Assembly (NCBI RefSeq): GCF_003344885.1
Contig: NZ_CP031155.1
Span: forward strand, 1,578,001-1,642,000
Source of the DNA: Altererythrobacter sp. ZODW24
Lineage (GTDB): Bacteria > Pseudomonadota > Alphaproteobacteria > Sphingomonadales > Sphingomonadaceae
Direction: 5' to 3'
Length of the DNA stretch: 64,000 nt
Shown: piece by piece, positions 42,235 to 51,226 of the stretch
Numbering within the stretch: position 1 is the first letter of the stretch
Layout of the letters: each line of letters opens with the position of its first letter
Translations under genes and position numbers: made by a program
Notes under the pieces: model-generated
Told to the model about the DNA's origin: nothing
The model's database searches: none
The model's input: the letters and a program-made list of their open reading frames with translations, nothing else

Positions 42235-42720
42235 CTAGCCGCGCTTGCCCGCGATTCGTGCAATTTCGGCGGCGACCATCTTCTCAACCAACGGCGGAAG
42301 ATTGGTGTCGAGCCAAGTGGCAAGCATCGGGCGGAGCATTTCGCGCACCATACCCTCCAGCGAGGTCTCGCCGGTACGAACGATTTGTGGCTGCTTTCCA
42401 GGTTCGGACAGCATCGCAAGTGCTTCAAAGTTGTCGCGCATGGAACCACGGGTGATTGCAGCTGTCAGTGGTTCACCTTGCTCGCATTCTCCATCGCTAC
42501 CATCGTTAGTTGGTGCCTCTTCCACAAATTCAGCAGCGGCAAGGTCGAGCACTTCGTCAGTATCATCGGCAGATCCTGGCGAATCGGCTGCTTCCGCGGC
42601 GATTGTGCGGCGAGTGCGCGCCTGCGCCGCATCGCTGCGGTTGTCGCGTGCGATCACCTTTTTGATCGATTCGAGGATTTCCTCGACCGAAGCTTCGCCC
42701 TGTTGCTGCATTTTCGCCAT
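42235..42720 (-). CDS. DUF2497 (PopZ-family) polar scaffold protein
   Basis: A 161-residue acidic protein with the PopZ-family layout: an N-terminal helix EASVEEILESIKKVIARDN (residues 8-27), a long low-complexity acidic linker (about 30-110), and a C-terminal oligomerisation helix pair LRPMLATWLDTNLPPLVEKMVAAEIARIAG. In Caulobacter, PopZ tethers ParB-parS at the cell pole. The position between tolC and the S9 peptidase gene, 12 kb from the probable origin, fits the usual PopZ-tolC neighbourhood. Polar function is inferred from the family, not shown here. Confidence 0.82.
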   Translation of the reverse strand: MAKMQQQGEASVEEILESIKKVIARDNRSDAAQARTRRTIAAEAADSPGSADDTDEVLDLAAAEFVEEAPTNDGSDGECEQGEPLTAAITRGSMRDNFEALAMLSEPGKQPQIVRTGETSLEGMVREMLRPMLATWLDTNLPPLVEKMVAAEIARIAGKRG

Positions 42721-42731
42721 TCCCGTTGAGC

Positions 42732-44204
42732 TTAATAGACGCCGTCTTCAGCGTCCGTCATTCCATCTTCGGGAATTTCACCATCTTGGGCCGGAGAGTC
42801 AACGGTGCGAGTCGATTTGGCTGCCGGGTCGGGATCGCGGTCCCAGTCCCACCAGCTACCTTCGACCCGCTGGTAATTGGCATCGACATCATACAGCGGA
42901 ACATCATCGCCTAGACCAAGATCGCGCGCTTCTGCGCGGCCCATTGCGGCTAGAAGGGTAAAGCCGGCGACATAGGCATTGCGGCGCGCGGTCACGAGCT
43001 GGACTCGCGCCGAAAGCAACTCTCGCTCGGCATCAAGAATATCAAGCACTGTCCGGTTACCCACTGTATTTTCGGCCCGAACACCTTCGAGGCTGAGCTC
43101 TGCAGCAGAAACTGCCGTTTGCGTTGATTCGATGATTTGATTGGCTGCGCGCCAGCTGGAATAGGATGCGCGCACTTGCGCAATGACGCTTCGTTCAGCG
43201 GCGATTTCCTGTTCGAGCGCACTCGTTGCCCGGGCCTGCGATTGTCGCTGCTGGGCGGCCACTCTGCCGCCGTTAAAAATTGGGATCGAGGCTGTGATGC
43301 CAGCGGAGGCAGACGTTTGCCCCTGCGCTTGACCGCCGCCCAGAGTTCCAAGGAAGTCGTTGTAATCGCCGCCGGTGAACAGGCCGATGGTCGGCAAGCG
43401 GCCTGATCCGGCTACTTCAATATCATATTCAGCGGCGGTCGCGCGTTCTCTTGCCGCGATCAGATCGGGGTTGTTTTCGAGCGCAATATCAACCGACTCA
43501 GCCACTGTTGAAGGCAGGCCGGGCAGCGGGGGCGGAGGTTGGAGGTTATCCGGCGTATCGCCGACTAATTGGATGTAGGTCTCGCGAGCAGCAATCAGAT
43601 TGGCGCGCGAACTCTCCAGATCACTTTCGGCAGTGGCCAGCCGTGACTGGGACTGGGCAATGTCAGTGCGGGTGAGGTCGCCGATTTCGAACCTGTCGCT
43701 TGTAGCTTCCAGATTGATTGACAACACATCTACATTGTTGAGCGACAGCCCGACAATCGCCTGCTGAAGCAGCACATCCATGTACGACGATACGACCTGC
43801 GAGAAGAGCGCCGATTCGGTGCCGCGCAGATCGGCCTGTCCCGCTTCGACGCGGGTCTCGGCGGCGCGGACACCATATTTTACTGCCCCGCCAGAATAGA
43901 GTGGTACCGCTAGGTCGACGCCTGCTGCAAATTGACGGTCAGGCGCGATAAAGCTGGTCGTCGCTTGCTTCACAAATTCGATGTAATTGGCGGTCGCGTT
44001 TACATTTGGCCGACCAGCAGCCTTCTGGATCGGAACATTCTCGTCCGTCGCGCGCTGATCGGCCCGCGCGCCCTGCAGGGTCGGGTTGGTCAGATATGCT
44101 TGAACCAGTGCCTCTTTCAGCGAGTCCGCCTGAGCGGGCGTGGCCAACGCCATTGCGGAGACCGCGATCAGCAGCGTCTTTGAAATTTTGCCCCTCCCGC
44201 TCAT
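42732..44204 (-). CDS. tolC: TolC family outer-membrane efflux protein
   Basis: A protein of about 490 residues with a signal peptide (ending ATPAQAD) and the two repeated TolC halves: SLKEALVQAYLTNPTLQGARAD opening, DVLLQQAIVGLSLNNVDVLS and NPDLIAARERATAAEYDIEVAGSGRLPTIGL in the middle. It forms the trimeric outer-membrane channel for type I secretion or RND efflux. ATG 44204 is chosen because it follows the pcm stop by 2 bp and has GGAG upstream; a TTG at 44219 is not needed. The C-terminal tail after 440 is acidic and extends beyond most homologues. Confidence 0.93.
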   Translation of the reverse strand: MSGRGKISKTLLIAVSAMALATPAQADSLKEALVQAYLTNPTLQGARADQRATDENVPIQKAAGRPNVNATANYIEFVKQATTSFIAPDRQFAAGVDLAVPLYSGGAVKYGVRAAETRVEAGQADLRGTESALFSQVVSSYMDVLLQQAIVGLSLNNVDVLSINLEATSDRFEIGDLTRTDIAQSQSRLATAESDLESSRANLIAARETYIQLVGDTPDNLQPPPPLPGLPSTVAESVDIALENNPDLIAARERATAAEYDIEVAGSGRLPTIGLFTGGDYNDFLGTLGGGQAQGQTSASAGITASIPIFNGGRVAAQQRQSQARATSALEQEIAAERSVIAQVRASYSSWRAANQIIESTQTAVSAAELSLEGVRAENTVGNRTVLDILDAERELLSARVQLVTARRNAYVAGFTLLAAMGRAEARDLGLGDDVPLYDVDANYQRVEGSWWDWDRDPDPAAKSTRTVDSPAQDGEIPEDGMTDAEDGVY

Positions 44205-44206
44205 GA

Positions 44207-44812
44207 TCAGAAGCTCCAACCAGCGGGCTTGTCGAATTGGGCCATTCGCGGAAATCCAACTTCGGCTAACGGCACCAAAGTGACCTTACCCGCGGCCTTA
44301 CGGCCAACGGCAAGATGGGTAACGCCATTGCGGATCATGCCCGTCACTACGCGGCCGTTGTCAGCTATGCGGCGGATCAGTTCTTCCGAGAGTTCTTCAA
44401 CTGCGCCATCCACCAGCAGGAGCGTGAAATCGCCCTTCTTGCGCGACTTGGCCGCAGCTTCTTCAGGCGTGATGATGTCGAGCGACCCGACCATCGGGCG
44501 CACCAATTCGGCCAGATAACCGCTGCCGCCATCGACCAGCAGAGCCTTGTCACCCAGTACTGGCGCAGCTTCCTCCAGCATCAAGCCGTGGCTGAGCGGG
44601 GCAGCGAGATAACGCCCGCCACCGAGCGGCGCAGCGCGGTCCATATAGCAGGTCGAGCGAGCGCCCGCAGGAACGTGATCTTCGCGCGGTACGGCAAGAA
44701 AACGGGCTAGCACGGCTGGATCGTTGACGCCTGTGACCCTGAGCTGGCTATCGATCATCGCGCGGCGCGCGGCCGTGAAGTCGGTCGAAGGACGAGTCTT
44801 GGTCAAGGTCAT
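44207..44812 (-). CDS. pcm: Protein-L-isoaspartate O-methyltransferase family protein
   Basis: A 201-residue SAM-dependent methyltransferase of the PIMT family. RAMIDSQLRVTGVNDPAVLARFLAVPREDHVP is the family start, and VDGGSGYLAEL is motif I. The central motifs differ from E. coli Pcm, so the protein may not act on isoaspartate; many alphaproteobacterial copies beside tolC are of this divergent type. It is upstream of tolC with a 2-bp gap. Confidence 0.8.
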   Translation of the reverse strand: MTLTKTRPSTDFTAARRAMIDSQLRVTGVNDPAVLARFLAVPREDHVPAGARSTCYMDRAAPLGGGRYLAAPLSHGLMLEEAAPVLGDKALLVDGGSGYLAELVRPMVGSLDIITPEEAAAKSRKKGDFTLLLVDGAVEELSEELIRRIADNGRVVTGMIRNGVTHLAVGRKAAGKVTLVPLAEVGFPRMAQFDKPAGWSF

Positions 44813-44972
44813 TGCGATTCCAACTGCTGTCTTATTCTTATAACACGCTTACGACCAAAACCCATAAGCCGCTAGCTAGTTTTGGCCAAGTGCTTTGACG
44901 ATAGGGCGTTTGCACTACTATGCCGCCTGTGACCGGAATACCCCGCATTCGATATAGAGGATTTTGCATTCG

Positions 44973-46499
44973 ATGAGCGACATGGTGATTATTCGCGAAG
45001 ACGACCTGATCGAAAGTGTCGCAGACGCGCTCCAATATATCTCATATTACCATCCGATGGACTATATCCGCGCGCTGGGCGACGCTTATGAGGCAGAGCA
45101 AGGCCCGGCGGCGAAGGACGCGATTGCGCAGATACTGACCAACAGCCGTATGTGTGCAGAGGGGCATCGCCCGCTGTGTCAGGACACCGGTATCGTCAAT
45201 GTGTTCCTCAAATGGGGCCAAAATTGCCGGCTCGAATCCAACAAGAGCATGCAGGAAGTGGTCGATGAAGGTGTTCGCCGCGCCTACACGCATCCTGAAA
45301 ACAAGCTGCGGGCATCCATTCTAGCTGATCCGGCTTTCACCCGCCGTAATACTCGCGACAATACGCCCAGCGTTCTGTCGGTTGAAATGGTCCCCGGAAA
45401 CACAGTTGGTGTCGATGTTGCCGCCAAGGGCGGCGGGAGCGAGAACAAATCCAAGTTCAAGATGATGAACCCGTCTGATAACATCGTGGATTGGGTGCTC
45501 GAACAGATTCCCAGCATGGGCGCCGGCTGGTGCCCGCCCGGGATGCTCGGCATCGGGATTGGCGGAACAGCCGAACATTGCATGAAGCTCGCCAAGCAAA
45601 GCCTGATGGACCCGATTGATATGGGCCAGCTGAAAAAGCGCGGGGCACAAACCGATATTGAACAGCTGCGGATTGATATTTTCGATGCCGTCAATGCAAC
45701 AGGTGTGGGTGCCCAAGGACTGGGCGGACTATCGACGGTGCTCGACGTGAAAATCTATGACGCGCCGTGCCATGCGGCGGGCAAACCGGTTGCGATGATC
45801 CCCAATTGCGCTGCGACGCGCCACGCCCATTTCACGCTCGATGGTTCGGGTCCTGCATTTCTTGAAACACCCAAGCTGGATGAATGGCCAGACGTAAATT
45901 GGGAGCCCGACGCGGCTGCCAAGCGAGTGAACCTTGATACGCTCACGGCCGAAGAAGTTGCCGGGTGGGAACATGGCGACCGCATTCTGCTGTCAGGCAA
46001 GATGCTGACAGGCCGTGATGCCGCACATAAACGCATCAGCGACATGCTCGAACGCGGCGAAGGGCTGCCCGTCGATTTCAAAGGCCGCACTATCTACTAC
46101 GTTGGCCCTGTCGATCCGGTGATGGGCGAGGCCGTTGGTCCTGCTGGCCCAACCACGGCCACGCGGATGGACAAGTTCACCGAAATGATGCTCGACCTTG
46201 GCCTGCTGGCGATGATTGGCAAAGCCGAGCGCGGCAACGACGCCGTCGATGTGATCTCTCGGTTTAAAGTCTCCTATTTGATGGCCACCGGCGGAGCGGC
46301 TTATCTGGTCAGCCGTGCTATCAAGGAAGCCAAGGTTGTCGGCTTCGAAGATCTGGGCATGGAGGCGATTTATGAATTCACGGTTGAGAATATGCCGGTG
46401 ACCGTGGCGGTCGATAGCAAGGGCAACAATGTCCACACGCTGGCACCTGCTATCTGGCGTAAAAAAATCGCAGAAGAGAACCTTCTACCCACGAAATGA
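44973..46499 (+). CDS. Fumarate hydratase class I (iron-sulfur)
   Basis: A 508-residue class I fumarase, a [4Fe-4S] lyase that hydrates fumarate to malate in the TCA cycle. The N-terminal domain carries CQDTGIVNVFLKWG and the cluster-binding region GIGIGGTAEHCMKLAK; the C-terminal beta domain has AGPTTATRMDKFTEMML and ATGGAAYLVSRAIKEA. ATG 44973 is used; a longer frame from 44964 gives no extra conservation. It is read divergently from pcm, with about 160 bp between them for promoters. Confidence 0.94.
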   Translation: MSDMVIIREDDLIESVADALQYISYYHPMDYIRALGDAYEAEQGPAAKDAIAQILTNSRMCAEGHRPLCQDTGIVNVFLKWGQNCRLESNKSMQEVVDEGVRRAYTHPENKLRASILADPAFTRRNTRDNTPSVLSVEMVPGNTVGVDVAAKGGGSENKSKFKMMNPSDNIVDWVLEQIPSMGAGWCPPGMLGIGIGGTAEHCMKLAKQSLMDPIDMGQLKKRGAQTDIEQLRIDIFDAVNATGVGAQGLGGLSTVLDVKIYDAPCHAAGKPVAMIPNCAATRHAHFTLDGSGPAFLETPKLDEWPDVNWEPDAAAKRVNLDTLTAEEVAGWEHGDRILLSGKMLTGRDAAHKRISDMLERGEGLPVDFKGRTIYYVGPVDPVMGEAVGPAGPTTATRMDKFTEMMLDLGLLAMIGKAERGNDAVDVISRFKVSYLMATGGAAYLVSRAIKEAKVVGFEDLGMEAIYEFTVENMPVTVAVDSKGNNVHTLAPAIWRKKIAEENLLPTK

Positions 46500-46608
46500 G
46501 GCGGTTCATCGCAGCCAACATGCCTAATCAGCCGTTCGACTAAGTGCATAGGCTGTTCGACCGCGGTGCTGGCGTGATTGGTATCTTTGCGTCAGAGTCC
46601 CAGATGCA

Positions 46609-47838
46609 ATGGATATGACCCCGCACACAGAAGCCCCTTCGACAACGAGCCGCGCACGTGTGCCGTTTAAGACCGTGCTGGCCTCGATGGGTGCGCTATG
46701 GTTCACCTATTTTCTGCTTACGACGTTCAGCAGCTTTCTCGCCGGCTACGATTTTCAGGGCGAACTTATGGTTCGCCGCCTTCTGGTCTGCCTTGGCGGC
46801 GTGATCGTCACGATAGCTGTTTGGCTGATACTGCGGCTTTTCGATAATCGCAGTTTGCTTGTCAAAGGCGCGTTGGCGCTCATCATTGCCTTTCCTGCTG
46901 CTTTGGCAATTGCTCAGATGAACGTTTGGGCCTTCGCGGATATGGAAGGCCGTGCACTCAAAAAAATGACTGAAGAGAGCGATGTGAATTTCCGCCGCGA
47001 TGCTTCGGGCAATCTGTTGATTGATGTGCCAAGCTCGACGAGCGATGCAAACGGAAATCCTGCAGCTGCGACTACTGTCACTCTGGCGCGCGGTGACACA
47101 CCATACAGAAAATTTCGGCAGTTGATTGAGTCGGCACTCGGCCGATATTTCCTATTGCTCGCATGGGCATCGCTATATTTGGCACTGTTAGAAGGTGCGC
47201 AGGCGCGGGCAGCTGAACGCCGCGAAGGAGAGTTTCGACGAGCTGCGAAAGCTTCGGAGCTGCGATCTTTGCGCTATCAGGTAAATCCGCATTTCTTGTT
47301 CAACACGCTCAATTCGCTGTCATCGCTGGTCATGACAGGAAAGACTGAACGCGCTGAACAGATGATTCAGGCGACCGCCAGTTTCTATCGCCACAGTCTC
47401 GCCGAAGAGCCGACTGCAGACGTACCTCTGTCCGAGGAGTTCGCGCTCCAACGGCACTACCTCGATATTGAGGCTGCGCGCTTCCCCAACAGGCTGAGGT
47501 TTGAGTTCGATCTGCCCGATGATCTCGCCGATGCGATGGTGCCGGGCATGATCTTGCAACCGCTGGTTGAAAATTCGGTCAAATACGGCGTCGCACCACT
47601 GTCGCGGACGGTCAAAATTCTGATCCAAGCGCGCGAAGAATATGACCGTTTGGTGCTGACCGTTAGCGATGACGGCCGAGGCGTTCCTGATGCTGCGAAT
47701 CACGGTTTTGGCATTGGCCTTGCCAATGTCGCTGACCGGCTGGAGGCATGTTTTGGCCCGCTAGCGAGCATTTCTTCCGGTCCGACTGAGACCGGCTATT
47801 CCACCCAATTGCGGATGCCGCTCGAACATGGCCACTGA
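46609..47838 (+). CDS. LytS/YehU-type sensor histidine kinase
   Basis: A 409-residue membrane kinase. There are four hydrophobic segments (about 20-42, 55-75, 85-105, 175-195) with a periplasmic or cytoplasmic loop of about 70 residues between the third and fourth. The His_kinase domain (PF06580) has the phospho-accepting His228 in QVNPHFLFNTLNSLSS, and the HATPase part shows ILQPLVENSVKYG (N box) and DDGRGVPDAANHGFGIGL (G box). Its 3' end overlaps the response-regulator gene by 11 bp. The signal is unknown. Confidence 0.93.
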   Translation: MDMTPHTEAPSTTSRARVPFKTVLASMGALWFTYFLLTTFSSFLAGYDFQGELMVRRLLVCLGGVIVTIAVWLILRLFDNRSLLVKGALALIIAFPAALAIAQMNVWAFADMEGRALKKMTEESDVNFRRDASGNLLIDVPSSTSDANGNPAAATTVTLARGDTPYRKFRQLIESALGRYFLLLAWASLYLALLEGAQARAAERREGEFRRAAKASELRSLRYQVNPHFLFNTLNSLSSLVMTGKTERAEQMIQATASFYRHSLAEEPTADVPLSEEFALQRHYLDIEAARFPNRLRFEFDLPDDLADAMVPGMILQPLVENSVKYGVAPLSRTVKILIQAREEYDRLVLTVSDDGRGVPDAANHGFGIGLANVADRLEACFGPLASISSGPTETGYSTQLRMPLEHGH

Positions 47839-48595
47839 GAAAACCACCGACGCAGACGATACGAGCCTGCGCACACTTATCGTTGACGATGAACCACTCG
47901 CGGTCGAGCGGATGCAGGTAATCTGTGCGTCGCTTGAAACTATTGCGGTTGTCGGCACAGCCAATGATGGCGCTGCGGCGCTGCGTTTGATCGAAGCGCT
48001 TTCGCCCGATCTAGTCCTCCTCGACATGACCATGCCAGAACTTGACGGACTGTCTGTGGCGCGCGCTCTCTCCAAAATGGACGTGAAGCCGGCGATCATT
48101 TTCGTGACCGCGCATGATTCCTTTGCGGTCGAGGCTTTTGACTGTGACGCGGTCGACTATGTCCTCAAGCCGGTCACCCCGGAACGATTAAAGCGCGCGA
48201 TTGAGCGCGCAATCGACAGGCGCAGCTCGGCCGGTACCAAGGAAAGCGAATGGCTTGGGGAACTATGGGTTCCGCACCGCTCCGAGCTCATTCGGATTGA
48301 AGTCGCGCAGGTCAGCCGCATTGATGCCGAGCGTGATTATGTCCGGCTGCATGTCGGCGCTGGAGAAGAGGGTGGTCGCAGTTATCTGTTGCTGCAGACA
48401 ATTGCCGGCCTCGAAAAACGCCTCGATCCGGGCGAGTTCATTCGCATCCATCGCTCCACAATCCTGCGGCGCGATGCCATTCGCGGCCTCAGGCATGATG
48501 GGCTGGGTGTCTGGTCGGCAGAGCTTGAAGATGGTGAAGCCTTGCGGATAGGCAGGACTTATCTTTCTAAAGTGAAAGCGATGGCGGGCCGCTAA
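47828..48595 (+). CDS. LytTR family DNA-binding response regulator
   Basis: A 255-residue regulator. The receiver domain has the acidic pair at residues 20-21 (IVDDEP), phospho-acceptor Asp66 (LVLLDMTMPELDG) and Lys in DYVLKPVTPERL. The LytTR DNA-binding domain (about 155-255) shows RIDAERDYVRLHV and FIRIHRSTILRRDAI. Cognate to the kinase immediately upstream, which it overlaps by 11 bp. The target promoters are not recognisable. Confidence 0.94.
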   Translation: MATEKTTDADDTSLRTLIVDDEPLAVERMQVICASLETIAVVGTANDGAAALRLIEALSPDLVLLDMTMPELDGLSVARALSKMDVKPAIIFVTAHDSFAVEAFDCDAVDYVLKPVTPERLKRAIERAIDRRSSAGTKESEWLGELWVPHRSELIRIEVAQVSRIDAERDYVRLHVGAGEEGGRSYLLLQTIAGLEKRLDPGEFIRIHRSTILRRDAIRGLRHDGLGVWSAELEDGEALRIGRTYLSKVKAMAGR

Positions 48596-48633
48596 TCCTA
48601 ACGCATTTTGTGTGATTATTGCAGGCACAAAAA

Positions 48634-48651
48634 GGCCGCCTTGCGGCGGCC
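48634..48651 (-). terminator. Intrinsic terminator of the urcA gene
   Basis: GGCCGCC (48634-48640) pairs with GGCGGCC (48645-48651) around TTGC. On the minus strand it is followed by TTTTTGTG. A second stem, GGATCCGGG (48657-48665) with CCCGGATCC (48684-48692), lies between it and the urcA stop. Confidence 0.85.
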
Positions 48652-48706
48652 AGGTGGGATCCGGGCATGGGGGACTAAACCTTCCCGGATCCATCTGGTG
48701 GTATCG

Positions 48707-49033
48707 TCAGCCGCCGAGCCTATTGTCGCGGATGACCGATGCCATTTGCACGGAGACCTTCTGACGGGCCTCTCGTTGGCAAGCAATTTCAGTTTTCGAA
48801 GTGTTCAAACGGCCCTTGGCGTCGAACCGGCAGACCTGGACCGCGGCCTTGTCGAGGCGGCGTTGCAGTTCGTCCTGTCCTTCTTGGGTCGTCAGATTGA
48901 GGTCATTATAGCTGACGTGGGTGGCCACTTGGCCAACTTCAGCCATTGCGGGCTGGGCAACCAATGCCGTGGTCGCCAGACCTAGTGCGGCCATTGTTTT
49001 GGTGAACTTTGATGTGAGATGCCAAGTATTCAT
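48707..49033 (-). CDS. UrcA family protein
   Basis: A 108-residue secreted protein. The signal peptide (to about 28) ends QPAMAEVG. The mature part matches the UrcA pattern VSYNDLNLTTQEGQDELQRRLDKAAVQVCR, with two cysteines (VQVCR and EIACQ) placed for a disulfide. Function unknown; common in sphingomonads. The start is ATG 49033, with GAAAGGA seven bases upstream; an ATG at 49039 sits too close to it. Confidence 0.85.
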   Translation of the reverse strand: MNTWHLTSKFTKTMAALGLATTALVAQPAMAEVGQVATHVSYNDLNLTTQEGQDELQRRLDKAAVQVCRFDAKGRLNTSKTEIACQREARQKVSVQMASVIRDNRLGG

Positions 49034-49261
49034 GGTCATTTCCTTTCAGTTTCTGGTGCAAGCGGCTGGCCAGGGGAGGCCGGGAGGAGGGAGAGGCCGT
49101 TTGCGTAAGATGTTTATGACGGGGATCAGAAAGTTTCGCGAGCACCCCTATGCCAAGACATGATATGTCCCGACTGGCGCAGCCATCTGCCGACGAATTG
49201 CGTCAAAGTGCCTACGAAAGCCCTTTGGCAATCGACGAACGTTGTCCCATAGAGAAAACTG

Positions 49262-49528
49262 ATGGCGATCATGATCACCTTTCTGCTGGGAATCGGCAAT
49301 TTTGCTCTACACAAATCTGTGTTGGAGAGCGGACACCCGATGATTGGCCAAATGCCGTGGTTCGTTCACATGCTAGGCGGCAAGGCCAGCCTGATCAGCG
49401 AATTCGTGGTGTTGTTGGCGGCCATGCTGCTTGTGTGGAGCGGCTCGCCCGAGATCACTTGGTATTATAGCGGTTACACTTGCTTCAACATATTGGCAGC
49501 GTGGCTAATCTGGACGCGTAGGGTTTGA
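49262..49528 (+). CDS. Small membrane protein, unknown
   Basis: An 88-residue protein with three hydrophobic stretches (about 1-15, 45-62, 68-85) and a short polar loop (HKSVLESGHPMIGQMPWF). No family is recognised. It starts at ATG 49262 and ends 68 bp before the phosphoesterase gene on the same strand. The 222 bp before it, back to urcA, hold no obvious gene. Confidence 0.6.
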   Translation: MAIMITFLLGIGNFALHKSVLESGHPMIGQMPWFVHMLGGKASLISEFVVLLAAMLLVWSGSPEITWYYSGYTCFNILAAWLIWTRRV

Positions 49529-49596
49529 TCGGTCCGATATGCCAATAACCACCTTTTCACTTGCGCAGCGCGTATCAAACCTGCTTGTCGGCCGAC

Positions 49597-50343
49597 ATGG
49601 CTGAAACCACCCTGTTCCATGTGAGCGACGTTCACTTCGGCGTCGAAAACCGCGATGCGTTGGACTGGTTTGCTGCAGCGGTCGCGGACGAAAAGCCGGC
49701 GGCTGTGCTTTGCACAGGCGATATTACCCAGCGCGCTACGCATGAACAATTTGCCGCCGCGCGCGAGTATTTCGCAGGGCTGGGTGTGCCTGTGACCATA
49801 GAGCCGGGCAATCACGACATGCCCTATTACAATCTGTGGGAGCGGTTTACAGATCCTTACCGCCGCTTGCGGACATTGGATGATGTGGTCACGCCTCAGC
49901 TCGACCTGGGGCGAATTGCTGTTGTGCCACTGAAGACTACCGTTCGGATACAGCCGCGCTTTCCCTGGTCGGATGGTTACGTCCGTGATGAGGCGTTGGC
50001 TGATACACTCCGCAGATTGAAAGCTGTGCGTGACAGCCACGATTATGTGATCGTTACCTGCCATCACCCGCTGGTTCCGGCCAAGCCGGGCGAGAAGAAC
50101 CCGACAATTGGCGGCGATGAGGCTTTTTCCGCTATCGGTATGGCAGGCGCTGATGCAGTCTTATCCGGTCACGTTCACTTGCCGTTTGATCTGAGACGGG
50201 ATGCCGCCGGGCGGGAGGTGCATGTTGTGGGCGCTGGGACAATATCGACCCGTTTGCGGGGCGCGCCTGTGTCATACAATGTCCTGAGATACGCCGCTGG
50301 CAGCGGCCTTGCGGTCGAGCGCCGAGAGCTACCTTCGCAATAA
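49597..50343 (+). CDS. Calcineurin-like metallophosphoesterase
   Basis: A 248-residue dinuclear metal enzyme. Metal-binding blocks are HVSDVHFG, CTGDITQRATHEQF, PGNHDMPY, CHHPLV and SGHVHLPF, all intact and in the usual order. ATG 49597 begins MAETTLFHVSDVHFG; the longer frame from 49561 adds 12 residues without conservation. The substrate could be a cyclic nucleotide, a phosphoprotein or a phospholipid; nothing nearby decides it. A bidirectional hairpin terminator lies 20 bp after its stop. Confidence 0.9.
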   Translation: MAETTLFHVSDVHFGVENRDALDWFAAAVADEKPAAVLCTGDITQRATHEQFAAAREYFAGLGVPVTIEPGNHDMPYYNLWERFTDPYRRLRTLDDVVTPQLDLGRIAVVPLKTTVRIQPRFPWSDGYVRDEALADTLRRLKAVRDSHDYVIVTCHHPLVPAKPGEKNPTIGGDEAFSAIGMAGADAVLSGHVHLPFDLRRDAAGREVHVVGAGTISTRLRGAPVSYNVLRYAAGSGLAVERRELPSQ

Positions 50344-50364
50344 ACAATGGCCCGGCACAAACAA

Positions 50365-50390
50365 AAAGGGCGACCCGCAGGCCGCCCTTT
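50365..50390 (-). terminator. Bidirectional intrinsic terminator (rpsI / phosphoesterase)
   Basis: AAAGGGCG (50365-50372) pairs with CGCCCTTT (50383-50390). The minus strand continues TTTGTTTG and the plus strand TTTCGTGTT, so it can stop transcripts from both sides. Convergent genes rpsI and the phosphoesterase share it. Confidence 0.85.
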
Positions 50391-50413
50391 CGTGTTCGTA
50401 TCTTCGTGAGCGC

Positions 50414-51226
50414 TTAACGCTTCGAGAACTGGAAGCTCTTACGAGCCTTGGCCCGGCCGTACTTCTTACGTTCGACCACACGGCTGTCGCGGGTGAGGAA
50501 GCCAGCTGACTTCATCGTGGCGCGCAGCGCAGGTTCGTACTTCGACAATGCCTGGCTGATGCCGTGCTTAACCGCGCCGGCCTGACCCGAAAGTCCGCCG
50601 CCCTTGGTTGTTGCGATCACATCATACTGGCCATCACGCTCGGAGATTGTGAAAGGCTGGTTGATCACGAGGCGTAGCGTAGGACGTGCAAAATACACTT
50701 CCTGATCGCGGCCGTTGATCGTGATTTTGCCCTTACCTGGCTTGATCCAAACGCGTGCAGTGGCATCCTTGCGGCGACCGGTCGCATAAGCGCGGCCCTG
50801 TGCATCGAGGATTTGCTCGCGCAAAGGCATGGTCGGAGCGGATGGAGCCACTTCGCCTGTTTCCGCAACGGCTGCAGCGTCAGCATTAGGGGCGTTGCCC
50901 GCAATTGCTTTCAGATCAGCGAGATCGGTAACAGTCGCAGTTTCAGCCTTAGCTTCAGGAGTTTTTTCTGCAGGAGCCTCAGCCTTAGGGGCTTCAGCTT
51001 CAGGAGCTTTCGCTTCGGTCTTGGCTTCTGCTTTCGGCTCAGCAGCCTTCTTAGCAGGCGCCTTCTTCGGAGTAGCTTTCTTAGCAGCCGGCTTCTTAGC
51101 AGGGGCCTTTTTCGCAGCAGGCTTTTTTGCAGCAGCTTTTTTCGCAGGAGCCTTCGCTTCAGTAGCTTCAACCTTTGGAGCTTCTGCTTCGGTAGCCTTA
51201 GCGTCGGTTTTCTTGTCGTCAGCCAT
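50414..51226 (-). CDS. rpsI: 30S ribosomal protein S9 with long Lys/Ala-rich N-terminal extension
   Basis: A 270-residue form of S9, about twice the usual 130. The S9 core is residues 141-270, with [21 protein letters not shown] at its start and the C-terminal tail [17 protein letters not shown] that reaches the P-site tRNA. The first 140 residues are low complexity: alternating [12 protein letters not shown]-type repeats (27-61) like histone H1, then an Ala/Glu/Pro-rich stretch and a hydrophobic short helix (about 100-112). ATG 51226 overlaps the rplM stop (TGATG). Many sphingomonads have some S9 extension; this one is notably long. Confidence 0.93.
   Translation of the reverse strand: MADDKKTDAKATEAEAPKVEATEAKAPAKKAAAKKPAAKKAPAKKPAAKKATPKKAPAKKAAEPKAEAKTEAKAPEAEAPKAEAPAEKTPEAKAETATVTDLADLKAIAGNAPNADAAAVAETGEVAPSAPTMPLREQILDAQGRAYATGRRKDATARVWIKPGKGKITINGRDQEVYFARPTLRLVINQPFTISERDGQYDVIATTKGGGLSGQAGAVKHGISQALSKYEPALRATMKSAGFLTRDSRVVERKKYGRAKARKSFQFSKR

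Noticed and set aside
46655-46662. CACGTG in the LytS-type kinase gene as a parS site
   Set aside because: It shares only the six-base core with parS.
49040-49261. Gap between urcA and the small membrane protein gene as a coding region
   Set aside because: The frames there have no similarity or ribosome site; they read through the next gene out of frame.
51000-51170. Repeated TTCTTAGCAGG-like DNA as a separate repeat element
   Set aside because: It is explained by the Lys/Ala-rich coding repeats of the rpsI extension.
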